DNA of 64,000 nt, taken from positions 186,001 through 250,000 of the forward strand of contig NZ_QHKL01000009.1 of the NCBI RefSeq assembly GCF_003947415.1. The letters are read 5' to 3'. The number at the start of each line of letters is the position of its first letter. Position 1 is the first letter of the stretch. The notes below the pieces were generated by a model, which saw only the letters and a program-made list of their open reading frames with translations, made no database searches and was not told the DNA's origin. A program made the position numbers and the translations under genes. Below are positions 38,075 to 46,154 of this stretch, one piece after another. This DNA is from Amycolatopsis sp. WAC 01376. GTDB taxonomy: Bacteria > Actinomycetota > Actinomycetes > Mycobacteriales > Pseudonocardiaceae.

Positions 38075-39408
38075 AGTTCGAGAAGTCCTTCACCGGGTTC
38101 GATGGGACCGCGCGCGGGCGGGAGGGCGGCGGGATGACCGATCGCGACCGCGCCGAGCGGTTCCCAGCGCTCGTCCAAGCCGAGCACGTCGCGCACGACG
38201 TCCGCCGCGAAGATGGTCGAACCGATCCAGCACGAGCCGAGGTCTTCGGCGGCGAGCGCGACCAGCAGGCCCTGCACGGCCGCGCCACCGGCGACGGTGA
38301 ACATCGTGTGCTCACAAGCGTTTCGCCGGTCGTCGCGGTAGGTGTGCGCGCCTTCGGCGACGAGGAACGGGATCACGACCTCGGGCGCGTTGTAGAGGAT
38401 GTCGCCGCGGCTGAGGCGCTTCACGACCTGCTCGGCGGTGAAGTCGTCGCCTTCGAGATCGGCCTGCCAAGACGCCTTCATCGCGTCGAGAAGCTTGCGG
38501 CGCAAGCCTTCCTCGCGCAGCCAGACGAACCGGACCGGTTTCGTGTGATGCGGCGCGGGCGCCGTCAGCGCCGTCCCGACCGCGCGGCGCAGCACCTCCG
38601 GATCGACCGGTTCGTCGGTGAACGACCGGATCGAACGCCGCGCGAGCACGGCTTCCCGGCGGCCCTGCGCGATGGATTCGTTGGTACCGAGGCGGAACAG
38701 GTCCTCCTCGACCGGCCGCAGCAGTTCGCGGGCGGTCGAACCGTCGTCGGTCAGCCGAAGTCCGCGGACGACGGCGACCGGTGTCCCGCCGAGCTTGCCC
38801 TTGACCAGATCCGCCGCGGCGGCGAGTTCGTCGGCGATCGCCACCTCGGTGACCGCGAGTTCGTTGCCCTGGCTGTCGACCTCGCCCGCGTACGAGTGCA
38901 GCACCCGCAGGCCCGACGCGCCGATCGCGGCGTCGATCTGCCCGACCCGCCACGCCCGCCCCATGGTGTCGGTGACCACGACGGCGACCTCGACGCCCAG
39001 CCGTTCACGCAGCCCGTTCCGCAGCGCGAGCGCGGAAGCGTCCGGATCGGACGGCAGCAGCGCGACCTCACCGGAGGCCACGTTCGACGCGTCCACCCCG
39101 GAGGCGGCCTGCACGATGCCGAGCTTGTTCTCGGTGATCACCGTCCGGTTGATCCGCGCGATCACGCGGACCGACTCCTCCTCGACCAGCTTGCGCCGGG
39201 CGGCGTCGCGCTCCTCCGGGTCGGCGGGGACGCGGATCAGCATGCCCTCGGCCTTGGAGACGATCTTGCTCGTCACGACCAGGACGTCGCCCGACCGCAG
39301 CCAGGGAGCCGCCTCGACGATCGCGCCGGTCAGGTCGTCGCCGGGGCGGAACTCCGGCAACCCTTCGACCGGCAGGATCTCGATCTTCGCGGAAGCGTGG
39401 TCAGTCAA
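38071..39408 (-). CDS. fbiB: Coenzyme F420:L-glutamate ligase with FMN domain
   Basis: A 445-aa two-domain FbiB. The N-terminal 250 residues are the CofE-like gamma-glutamyl ligase: FRPGDDLTGAIVEAAPWLRS, VLVVTSKIVSKAEG, VVVTDTMGRAWRVGQID, VDSQGNELAVTEVAIADELA. The C-terminal 200 are a nitroreductase-type FMN domain: RRSIRSFTDEPVDPEVLRRA, APEVVIPFLV, CEHTMFTVAGGAAVQGLLVA. It makes poly-glutamylated F420 and reduces the dehydro intermediate. The TTG at 39408 has AGGAG seven bases upstream and overlaps the fbiA stop by eight bases. Confidence 0.95.
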   Translation of the reverse strand: MTDHASAKIEILPVEGLPEFRPGDDLTGAIVEAAPWLRSGDVLVVTSKIVSKAEGMLIRVPADPEERDAARRKLVEEESVRVIARINRTVITENKLGIVQAASGVDASNVASGEVALLPSDPDASALALRNGLRERLGVEVAVVVTDTMGRAWRVGQIDAAIGASGLRVLHSYAGEVDSQGNELAVTEVAIADELAAAADLVKGKLGGTPVAVVRGLRLTDDGSTARELLRPVEEDLFRLGTNESIAQGRREAVLARRSIRSFTDEPVDPEVLRRAVGTALTAPAPHHTKPVRFVWLREEGLRRKLLDAMKASWQADLEGDDFTAEQVVKRLSRGDILYNAPEVVIPFLVAEGAHTYRDDRRNACEHTMFTVAGGAAVQGLLVALAAEDLGSCWIGSTIFAADVVRDVLGLDERWEPLGAVAIGHPAALPPARGPIEPGEGLLEL

Positions 39409-40408
39409 CGGAAACTCCTGCCAGATCGAAAGCCGCACGCACCATGGCCGCCGTGGCGTCCACATCGGACATCAGCAGGGGCACGTCGCGGACGGCGACT
39501 CCCGGCACCTCGACGGTTTCGCCCTCGGAGACCAGCCAGCCGTCGAGCACGCCGTCCGGGGATTCCTTGCGGGAACCGTAATGCCGTCCGACGGCCTCGG
39601 CCGACGTCTCCACGCCGATCGCGCTCAGGCACGCGTCGGCCATACCGCGCAACGCCTTCCCGCCGATGATCGGCGAGACACCGACGACCTTGGCGCGTGT
39701 CTTCCGCAGCGCGTCGCGGATTCCCGGCACACCGAGCGTCGTGCCGACCGAGACCACCGGATTGGACGGCGCGAACAGCACGATGTCGGCACCCGCGATC
39801 GCGTCGAGCACACCCGGCGCCGGCTTGGCCTCCTCGGCGCCGACGGCGATGATCGAATGCGCCTTCGGCTCGGCGCGGTACCGCACCCACCACTCCTGGA
39901 AGTGGATCGCCTTGCGCTGGTCCGCATCTGTGTCCGAATCGGGGTCGTCGATCACGACATGCGTTTCGACGCGGTCGTCCGACATCGGCAGCAGGCGCAC
40001 GCCCGGCTGCCAGCGGTCGCACAGCGCCTCGGTGACCTGCGAGAGCGGATAGCCCGCGCGCAGCATCCGCGAACGGATCAAATGCGTCGCGATGTCCTTG
40101 TCGCCCAAGCCGAACCAGGTCGGCTCGGCGCCATAGGCGGCGAGCTCCTCCTTGACCGTCCAGGTCTCCCCGGAATGGCCCCAGCCGCGCTCTTCGTCGA
40201 TCCCCCCGCCGAGCGTGTACATGCAGGTGTCCAGGTCCGGGCAGATGCGCAGACCGTGCATCCACACGTCGTCCCCGGTGTTCACCAGCGCGGTCACCTC
40301 ATGCGGCGATTCCGGCCCGGAACCGATCGCGGGCAGACCGAGTGCTTGTTTGACCCCCAGCAGGAAGCGGGCCCCGCCCACTCCGCCGACCAAAATGACG
40401 ACCTTCAC
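39401..40408 (-). CDS. fbiA: Phosphoenolpyruvyl-/2-phospho-L-lactate transferase (FbiA/CofD)
   Basis: A 335-aa enzyme that joins the activated three-carbon unit to FO in F420 synthesis. Motifs: VVILVGGVGGARFLLGVKQA, ALVNTGDDVWMHGLRICPDL, TWFGLGDKDIATHLIRSRML, VLFAPSNPVVSVGTTLGVPG, VVGVSPIIGGKALRGMAD. The GTG start overlaps the GNAT stop by four bases (GTGA) and the 3' end overlaps fbiB. In mycobacteria this is the dehydro-F420-0 synthase. FbiC is not in the window. Confidence 0.95.
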   Translation of the reverse strand: MKVVILVGGVGGARFLLGVKQALGLPAIGSGPESPHEVTALVNTGDDVWMHGLRICPDLDTCMYTLGGGIDEERGWGHSGETWTVKEELAAYGAEPTWFGLGDKDIATHLIRSRMLRAGYPLSQVTEALCDRWQPGVRLLPMSDDRVETHVVIDDPDSDTDADQRKAIHFQEWWVRYRAEPKAHSIIAVGAEEAKPAPGVLDAIAGADIVLFAPSNPVVSVGTTLGVPGIRDALRKTRAKVVGVSPIIGGKALRGMADACLSAIGVETSAEAVGRHYGSRKESPDGVLDGWLVSEGETVEVPGVAVRDVPLLMSDVDATAAMVRAAFDLAGVSVD

Positions 40409-41154
40409 GACGGGCGATCCTCGCACGCCCCCGGAGCCGGGGCCCAGTAGCGGTACCTGTGGTGCTCCGTACAGCCCAGGCTTTCGTACAGTTTCAGCGC
40501 GCCGGAATTCGCCACCGCGACCTGCAGCACGACGCCGGTGGCGCCCTGAGCGGCCGCCCAGCCGCCCGCCGCGTTCATCATCCCGCGTGCCAGCCCCCGT
40601 CGCCGGAACTCGGGCCGTACCTCCAAACGGGCGATGTGCAGCCACTCGTCGACGACGGCCCCGCGGACCGCCCCGGCCGTGACGCCGTCGACCTCCACCA
40701 CCCCGAAGCCGACCTTGCCGGTGCCGAGGACATGCCGTGGTGCCTCCGCCGGATCCGCGCCGCCCGCGGTCATTTCCCACCATCCGGACGTCGGTTCGTC
40801 GAGAACCACCGCTCCCGCCGAGGTCCCGCGCGAGAGCGGCCCGGTCAGCACGCGAACCTCGTGTGCGGGCCGGTGTTCCACATAGTGGACCCAGCCGCAG
40901 GCGGCGATGGCGTCTTCGAGCGACGTGTCCTGGATCACCTGAACGACCGGCGGGATGGCATGATCGTGGGCGAAGTCACAGACCGCCCGCAGGGCGTCTG
41001 GCAGCGGTTTTCCCGGATCGCCGATGGCCAGGGCACTGTTGGCCCTGGCGGTGAACCCGTCCGCCCAGCGCAGCCTCCAGTCCCCGATCCGGCTCTCCAG
41101 CAGGGGAGTCCAAGCCCGGCTACAGGTGAGCTCGAGCATTTCCGCACTGTTCAC
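40405..41154 (-). CDS. GNAT-family acetyltransferase, fbiA-linked
   Basis: A 249-aa N-acetyltransferase. The C-terminal GNAT core has ARLEVRPEFRRRGLARGMMN (acetyl-CoA loop RRGLA) and VVLQVAVANSGALKLYESLG. The N-terminal half resembles a second degenerate GNAT or acceptor domain. Its stop codon overlaps the fbiA start, so it is the first gene of the F420 operon. It starts at a GTG only 38 bp from the divergent small gene. Confidence 0.78.
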   Translation of the reverse strand: MNSAEMLELTCSRAWTPLLESRIGDWRLRWADGFTARANSALAIGDPGKPLPDALRAVCDFAHDHAIPPVVQVIQDTSLEDAIAACGWVHYVEHRPAHEVRVLTGPLSRGTSAGAVVLDEPTSGWWEMTAGGADPAEAPRHVLGTGKVGFGVVEVDGVTAGAVRGAVVDEWLHIARLEVRPEFRRRGLARGMMNAAGGWAAAQGATGVVLQVAVANSGALKLYESLGCTEHHRYRYWAPAPGACEDRPS

Positions 41155-41192
41155 GGTTAGATTGTGCCAAGGAAGGCAGTGGAGGGACCCCG

Positions 41193-41384
41193 ATGAGCAT
41201 CGCGCGCAAGGACGACAGGCACAACGAAGACCTGGTCCGCGAGATCTCCGACGGCTTCAACCGGGCATTGGGCACGGAAAAGGCCGTCGAGAAGGACGCG
41301 GAAGCGGCGAAGCCCGCCGCGCCGAAGTTCGTCATCACCGGGGACAGCAGGGCCACTCCGCCGCCGCGCCGGAAAGACCGCTGA
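41193..41384 (+). CDS. Small conserved-type hypothetical protein, 63 aa
   Basis: A charged, partly helical 63-residue protein (NEDLVREISDGFNRALGTEK, then KPAAPKFVITGDS and a basic tail PPPRRKDR). A clear GGAGGGACCCCG ribosome site precedes the ATG. There is no domain I know. It is divergent from the GNAT-fbi operon and upstream of the ferredoxin gene (112-bp gap). Confidence 0.6.
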   Translation: MSIARKDDRHNEDLVREISDGFNRALGTEKAVEKDAEAAKPAAPKFVITGDSRATPPPRRKDR

Positions 41385-41495
41385 AAGCCCATACCCGGGG
41401 TACGGAATAAGGGTGGCCTAAGCGGGCCGGTCGCGCCCGTGGGCGCGTAATGTCCGTTGCAGACTGGTGAAGCAGAGATAAAGCAGGAGTGCGCA

Positions 41496-41816
41496 GTGAC
41501 CTACGTGATCGCCGAGCCCTGCGTCGACGTGCTCGACAAGGCGTGTATCGACGAGTGCCCCGTGGATTGCATCTACGAGGGTGACCGCATGCTGTACATC
41601 CACCCGGACGAATGCGTCGACTGCGGTGCCTGCGAGCCGGTCTGCCCCGTCGAGGCGATCTACTACGAGGACGACGTCCCCGACGAGTGGAACGACTACA
41701 CCAAGGCCAACGTCGACTTCTTCAACGAACTCGGCTCGCCCGGTGGCGCCTCCAAGGTCGGCAAGACCAGCCACGATCCCGCCTTCATCAAGGCTCTTCC
41801 CCCGCAGGGCGAATGA
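41496..41816 (+). CDS. fdxA: 7Fe ferredoxin
   Basis: A 106-aa ferredoxin. Cys9, Cys17 and Cys50 fit a [3Fe-4S] cluster and Cys21, Cys40, Cys43 and Cys46 a [4Fe-4S] cluster (segments CVDVLDKACIDECPVDC and CVDCGACEPVCPVEAI). It is an acidic electron carrier, homologous to mycobacterial FdxC. The GTG has AGGAG upstream. The stop overlaps the dapC start (ATGA), the same pairing as Rv1177-Rv1178. Confidence 0.95.
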   Translation: MTYVIAEPCVDVLDKACIDECPVDCIYEGDRMLYIHPDECVDCGACEPVCPVEAIYYEDDVPDEWNDYTKANVDFFNELGSPGGASKVGKTSHDPAFIKALPPQGE

Positions 41817-42904
41817 GCCGGGTCGCTCTTCCCGATTTCCCCTGGGACTCCCTCGCCGAAGCCAAGGCGAAGGCCCAGGCGCATCCCGGCGGCATCGTCG
41901 ATCTGTCGATCGGCACGCCGGTGGACCCGGTCCCCGAGAGCATCCGCGCGGCGCTCGCGTCCGTGTCGGAGATCCCGGGGTACCCGACCACGCACGGGAT
42001 CCCCGAGCTCAGGGCCGCCGCGATCGACGCGCTTTCGCGGCGGCACGGCATCGAAGGCGTCCCCGAGACGGCCGTGCTGCCGACGATCGGTTCGAAGGAA
42101 CTGGTCGCGTCGCTGCCGCGGCAACTGGGCTTCGGCCCCGGTGACCTCGTCGTCATCCCCGAGGTGGCATACCCGACCTACGAGGTCGGCGTGCTGCTGG
42201 CGGGCGCGACTCTGCTGCGTGCGGACAGCACTTTCGCGCTCGGCCCGCAGCGGCCCTCGATGCTGTGGATCAACTCGCCGTCGAATCCGACGGGACGCGT
42301 GCTCGGTGTCGATCACCTGCGCAAGGTCGTCGAATGGGCGCGGGAACGCGATGTCGTCGTGGTCTCCGACGAGTGTTATCTGGCGCTGGGCTGGGAAAGC
42401 GAGCCCGTGTCGATCCTGCACCCGTCCGTGCACGGCGGCTCCCTCGACGGCCTGCTGGCCGTCCACTCGCTGTCGAAGTCCGCGAACCTCGCGAGCTACC
42501 GGGCCGGGTTCGTCACCGGTGACCCGAAGCTCGTCGCCGGGCTGCTCGAGATCCGCAAGCACTCCGGGCTGATCATGCCGCGGCCGGTGCAGGAGGCCAT
42601 GGTCGCCGCGCTGAAGGACGACGAAGCGCTTGCCGTGCAACGGGAACGCTACGCACGCCGCCGGCTGGTGCTGCGGAAGGCACTGCTGGACAGCGGTTTC
42701 GAGATTTCGCACTCCGAGGCGGGGCTGTATCTCTGGTCCACGCGCGGGGAATCCTCGCTTGACACGGTCGACTGGCTCGCCGATCGCGGCATCCTCGCCG
42801 CGCCGGGCACGTTCTACGGGCCGACCGGTGGGCGGCACGTGCGGATCGCTTTGACGGCGACGGACGAGCGGATCGACGCGGCTGTGGAGCGGCTCACTTC
42901 CTGA
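41813..42904 (+). CDS. dapC: Succinyldiaminopimelate transaminase
   Basis: A 363-aa fold-type I PLP aminotransferase of the DapC group for lysine/diaminopimelate synthesis. Seen are LSIGTPVDPVPESIRAAL, LPTIGSKELVASLPRQL, MLWINSPSNPTGRVLGVDHL, VVVSDECYLALGW, and the PLP lysine in VHSLSKSANLASYRAGFVTG. The ATG overlaps the ferredoxin stop by four bases. dapD and dapE lie 4-6 kb further on, separated by a TetR/monooxygenase insertion. Confidence 0.9.
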   Translation: MSRVALPDFPWDSLAEAKAKAQAHPGGIVDLSIGTPVDPVPESIRAALASVSEIPGYPTTHGIPELRAAAIDALSRRHGIEGVPETAVLPTIGSKELVASLPRQLGFGPGDLVVIPEVAYPTYEVGVLLAGATLLRADSTFALGPQRPSMLWINSPSNPTGRVLGVDHLRKVVEWARERDVVVVSDECYLALGWESEPVSILHPSVHGGSLDGLLAVHSLSKSANLASYRAGFVTGDPKLVAGLLEIRKHSGLIMPRPVQEAMVAALKDDEALAVQRERYARRRLVLRKALLDSGFEISHSEAGLYLWSTRGESSLDTVDWLADRGILAAPGTFYGPTGGRHVRIALTATDERIDAAVERLTS

Positions 42905-42931
42905 TCTTGGCGCGGTTTGCGTCCGGTGCGG

Positions 42932-42990
42932 CGTGCTATGAACGGTCCTTTCCTTGCAAATTTTGCAAGGAAAGGACCGTTCATAGCACG
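42932..42990. repeat. Class A palindrome (29-bp perfect arms) overlapping a stop codon
   Basis: 29+1+29 perfect inverted repeat (CGTGCTATGAACGG outer, TTGCAAATTTTGCAA core). It lies between the convergent dapC and TetR genes. Its right arm contains the TetR stop codon (TGA, complement of 42981-42983) and the last codons. Confidence 0.92.
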
Positions 42991-43589
42991 TCGCGACCGG
43001 TGAAACCCCGGTAGATGAACCGCGTCAGCGCCTCGACGGCTTCCTCCTCGGAGACCGACGACGGGTCCAGCAGCCACGTGTGCGCGAAGCCGTTGACGAG
43101 TTCGCCCATCATCGCGAGCGAGAGCCGTTCCGACGCCGGTAGTTCCATGCCCGCCGCGGTGATGTACCCGAGGTGGCCGAGGAGGTCCTCCGCCTGATCG
43201 GCGCCGAAGCGCGCGAAGGTGCGTGCGAAGTCGTCGCTGACCATCGCCGCCTGGCGCAGCGCGAGCATCGTCGCGGCGTTGTCGCGATGGAAGTTCCAGT
43301 ACTCGCGGACGTGCCAGCGCACGGCGTCCGGGTCGGTGAAGTCGGCTTTGTGCTCCGGCGAGGACGCGTTGACGTCGCTCGCCGCCGCGAGGTCCGCGAG
43401 GAGCGCTTCGAGCAGCTCCTCCTTGCTCGCGAAGTGGTTGTAGAACGAGCCCGCCGCGCGTCCGGCTTCCGCGGTGATGTCGGTGATCTTGGTGTTCAGG
43501 TACCCCTTCGCCGCGAAGACGCGCTTCGCCGCGTCCTTGAGCGCGGCCTCGGTCTCCGCCGCCTTCTCCTTGCGGCTCGTCGCCGTCAT
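42981..43589 (-). CDS. TetR-family repressor of the flavin monooxygenase
   Basis: A 202-aa TetR regulator. The N-terminal helix-turn-helix reads ALKDAAKRVFAAKGYLNTKI, TDITAEAGRAAGSFYNHFAS, KEELLEALLADL. The C-terminal ligand domain is not assignable. The ATG at 43589 has AGGAGGTGCCG. It is divergent from the flavin monooxygenase, with two copies of TGAATN4ATTCA between the starts; these are likely its operators. Confidence 0.9.
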   Translation of the reverse strand: MTATSRKEKAAETEAALKDAAKRVFAAKGYLNTKITDITAEAGRAAGSFYNHFASKEELLEALLADLAAASDVNASSPEHKADFTDPDAVRWHVREYWNFHRDNAATMLALRQAAMVSDDFARTFARFGADQAEDLLGHLGYITAAGMELPASERLSLAMMGELVNGFAHTWLLDPSSVSEEEAVEALTRFIYRGFTGRDVL

Positions 43590-43627
43590 CGGCACCTCCT
43601 TGACACGGAAGGCTAGCAACGCCAAAC

Positions 43628-43656
43628 TGAATTTAGATTCACTGAATCATAATTCA
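43628..43656. promoter_or_regulatory. Two tandem TetR operators TGAATN4ATTCA
   Basis: TGAAT-TTAG-ATTCA at 43628-43641 and TGAAT-CATA-ATTCA at 43643-43656, centres 15 bp apart. Both are 5-4-5 palindromes in an AT-rich patch between the divergent TetR and monooxygenase genes. The second ends 12 bp before the monooxygenase start, so binding would block its expression. Confidence 0.7.
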
Positions 43657-43668
43657 CTGGAGGCGAAG

Positions 43669-45072
43669 ATGACCGAGGTACTGATCGCGGGAGCCGGGCC
43701 GACCGGGCTCACGCTGGCCATCGACCTCGCGCGCCGCGGCATCGGCGTGCGGATCGTGGAGAAGGCCGAGACGTTCTTCGAGGGCTCGCGTGGTGACGGC
43801 CTGCAACCGCGCACGCTGGAGGTCTTCGAGGACCTCGGCGTACTGGACGCGGTGCTGGCCGCCGGACAGCCGCCGGTGCCGATGCGGATCCACCTGGGCG
43901 GTGAGGTCGTCGGCGAGCGGATGATGGCCGAACCCGGCGACCCCACCCCGGACGTGCCGTACCCGAACGGTCACTTCCTCGGCCAGTCGCGGACCGAAGG
44001 GATCCTGCGGGACCGGCTCGCCGAATTCGGCGTCCAGGTCGAGCTCGGCACGCCCCTGCTCGGTTTCGAGCAGGACGCCGACGGTGTGACGGCCGAGCTG
44101 CCCGGCGAGCGGGTGCGGGTCGGCTATCTCGTCGGCGCCGATGGCGGCAAGAGCTTCGTGCGCAAGGCGCTCGGGATCGCGTTCGAGGGCACCACCGACG
44201 AGTCGATCCGCATGCTGCTGGGTGACGTCCAGGCGGAGGGTCTCGATCGCGCGTACGGGCATTGGTTCGCGAAGCCGGAGGATCCGATGTCGGGGATCGT
44301 GCTCACGCCGCTGCCAGGGGTGCCGCACTTCCAGTTCGGCGCGCCGCTGGGCGAGGAAGAGGTCGAGGCGTCACTGGAGACGTTGCAGTCCCGGCTCGAC
44401 GAGCTGTCCGGGGGCGGCGTCCGATTGCACGATCTCGCCTGGTCGACGGTGTGGCGACCCAACATCCGGCTCGCCGCGCGGTTCCGGGACGGCCGCGTGT
44501 TCCTCGCCGGCGACGCGGCGCACGTCCATCCGCCGACCGGTGGCCAGGGCCTCAACACCGGCGTCCAGGACGCGTACAACCTGGGCTGGAAGCTCGCCGA
44601 CGGTTCACCTGAGCTGCTCGACAGCTACGAGCCCGAGCGGCGCGGGGTCGCCGCGAGAGTGCTGAAGATCAGCACCGAAATCCTCGAGAAGTACAAGAAC
44701 GGCTCGGAAGACGCGCACGAGCGCGGCGAGAACACGCGTCAGCTCGACATCGGGTATCGCGGCGGCCCGCTCGCACCCGCGGCGACCGGCCGGATCCGGC
44801 CCGGTGACCGCGCGCCGGACGCGCCGCTGAAGGACGCGAACGGCAAGTCCGTCCGGCTGTTCGAGCTGCTGCGCGGACCGCAGGCGACCGTGCTGGTGTT
44901 CGGGGACGGTCCGGCTCCCGAAGGCGCGCGGCGGATCCTGCCCGCGGGCAGCGCACTGTCCGATGTGGACTTCGAGGACGTCGGCGGGCATGCCTTCGCG
45001 GCGTATGAAGCCGAAAACGGGCGGCAGGTGCTGATCCGCCCGGACGGCTATGTCCGCGAAATCACTGCCTGA
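43669..45072 (+). CDS. FAD-dependent aromatic monooxygenase (Rox/PgaE type)
   Basis: A 467-aa class A flavoprotein hydroxylase. FAD motifs: EVLIAGAGPTGLTLAIDLAR, GADGGKSFVRKALG (DG motif), RVFLAGDAAHVHPPTGGQGL followed by NTGVQDAYNLGWKL (GD motif). The last 80 residues form the usual thioredoxin-like domain. Such enzymes hydroxylate phenolic or polyketide compounds, including rifamycin and tetracycline-type antibiotics. A GGAGG site precedes the ATG. Control is probably by the divergent TetR. Its end overlaps the CHAD gene by 25 nt. Real substrate unknown. Confidence 0.85.
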   Translation: MTEVLIAGAGPTGLTLAIDLARRGIGVRIVEKAETFFEGSRGDGLQPRTLEVFEDLGVLDAVLAAGQPPVPMRIHLGGEVVGERMMAEPGDPTPDVPYPNGHFLGQSRTEGILRDRLAEFGVQVELGTPLLGFEQDADGVTAELPGERVRVGYLVGADGGKSFVRKALGIAFEGTTDESIRMLLGDVQAEGLDRAYGHWFAKPEDPMSGIVLTPLPGVPHFQFGAPLGEEEVEASLETLQSRLDELSGGGVRLHDLAWSTVWRPNIRLAARFRDGRVFLAGDAAHVHPPTGGQGLNTGVQDAYNLGWKLADGSPELLDSYEPERRGVAARVLKISTEILEKYKNGSEDAHERGENTRQLDIGYRGGPLAPAATGRIRPGDRAPDAPLKDANGKSVRLFELLRGPQATVLVFGDGPAPEGARRILPAGSALSDVDFEDVGGHAFAAYEAENGRQVLIRPDGYVREITA

Positions 45073-46019
45073 GCGGCCTCGTCGACCTCCACCCAGACGT
45101 CGCGCCACACGGCTCGGACCTCGGCGCGGCGCAGCAGTTCCTTCTCCGCGACCCGGCCCGCGATGAAGGCGAGTTCGGTGTCGGTCGTGTTTAAGGCTCC
45201 TCGCATTCGATCGGCGGCGACGCAGGCGTCTTGATGGTCCCCGAGGACGGTCTGGAAGTTCTTCGTGGCCTTGATCAGCCGCTGGATCCGCTCCGCTTGC
45301 TTCTTCTTCGCGGCGGGCTTGGCCATCTCGGCGGCGTAGCGGAGTTTCTTGCCGTAGATGCGAAGCGCGTGAAGGTCATCGTCCGGAGGATCGGCGGGAA
45401 GCGCCTTCACGGCCTTCGCGAGCTTTCGATGCGGCTTCGCGAGACCGGCGACCAGATCCGCGGAAGTGGACTCGGCGCCGAAAGTGGGTTCTTCAGCGTC
45501 GGGCTGCCGGGCGAGACGGCCGATGTCCTGCAACATCGAGGCATACCGCGGGCTGGCGAGCGCACGGGTGAGCCGCCGCTTCGCGCCGCCGCGTTCGGTG
45601 ACGAACTTCGAGACCAGACGGCGCGCGGCAGGCTGGTCGCGCACCTCGAATTCGGCGACGACCTCGCGGAGATGACCGATCAGGACGTCGTAGTCGCGGA
45701 CGTCGCCGAGGGACTGGCCGAGCCAGCCGAGTTCGGCGCGCACGGGCTCGGCGTCGGGGCCGACGAGGCGGCCCGAGAGCTTGAGGACGCTCCGCATGCG
45801 ACGCAGCGCGACCCGCATCTGGTGCAGGTCTTCGGGGTCGGCACCGGATTTGGTGCCCGGTTCGTGCGCGAGGAGCGCGCGGACCTCGACGTCGAGTTTG
45901 ACCCGGACGTGGGTGGCCGCCGGATCGTCCGGCCCGGCTTGCGCGGGGCGGTCACCGAGCCCGAGCGCGGCCGGTGTGGTCGAAGGGGCGTTCTTGCGCG
46001 GCGGGGCCTCGGCTGTCAC
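45048..46019 (-). CDS. CHAD-domain protein
   Basis: A 323-aa helical protein made of a CHAD domain: VRVKLDVEVRALLAHEPGTK, DLHQMRVALRRMRSVLKLSG, LGDVRDYDVLIGHLREVVAE, DDLHALRIYGKKLRYAAEMA, FQTVLGDHQDACVAADRMRG. The conserved histidines and basic residues are there. CHAD domains bind polyphosphate; often they are paired with CYTH, but no CYTH domain is attached or nearby. The GTG at 46019 has TAGAAT seven bases upstream, so it is probably leaderless. The 3' end overlaps the monooxygenase gene. Confidence 0.88.
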   Translation of the reverse strand: MTAEAPPRKNAPSTTPAALGLGDRPAQAGPDDPAATHVRVKLDVEVRALLAHEPGTKSGADPEDLHQMRVALRRMRSVLKLSGRLVGPDAEPVRAELGWLGQSLGDVRDYDVLIGHLREVVAEFEVRDQPAARRLVSKFVTERGGAKRRLTRALASPRYASMLQDIGRLARQPDAEEPTFGAESTSADLVAGLAKPHRKLAKAVKALPADPPDDDLHALRIYGKKLRYAAEMAKPAAKKKQAERIQRLIKATKNFQTVLGDHQDACVAADRMRGALNTTDTELAFIAGRVAEKELLRRAEVRAVWRDVWVEVDEAAQAVISRT

Positions 46020-46026
46020 AAGATGA

Positions 46027-46032
46027 ATTCTA
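46027..46032 (-). promoter_or_regulatory. -10 element for the leaderless CHAD mRNA
   Basis: TAGAAT, seven bases before the GTG at 46019; TGGACC lies 16 bases further upstream as a possible -35. Confidence 0.55.
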
Positions 46033-46061
46033 GGTGAACCGGCAAGGTGGTCCAGGCCGTG

Positions 46062-46128
46062 AGAGAAGCAAGGGACCTTTGCTCTCGCTCTCCGGGGGAG
46101 AGTGATAGCAAAGGTCCCTTGCTCTCTT
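46062..46128. repeat. Inverted pair of class C elements
   Basis: AGCAAGGGACCTTTGCT (46067-46083) and its reverse complement AGCAAAGGTCCCTTGCT (46107-46123) face each other, joined by CTCTCC/GGAGAG, so the pair forms one long hairpin of roughly 30-bp arms with a few mismatches. Confidence 0.85.
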
Positions 46129-46154
46129 TTGCGCGTGCGCCGTGCCCTCGCCGA

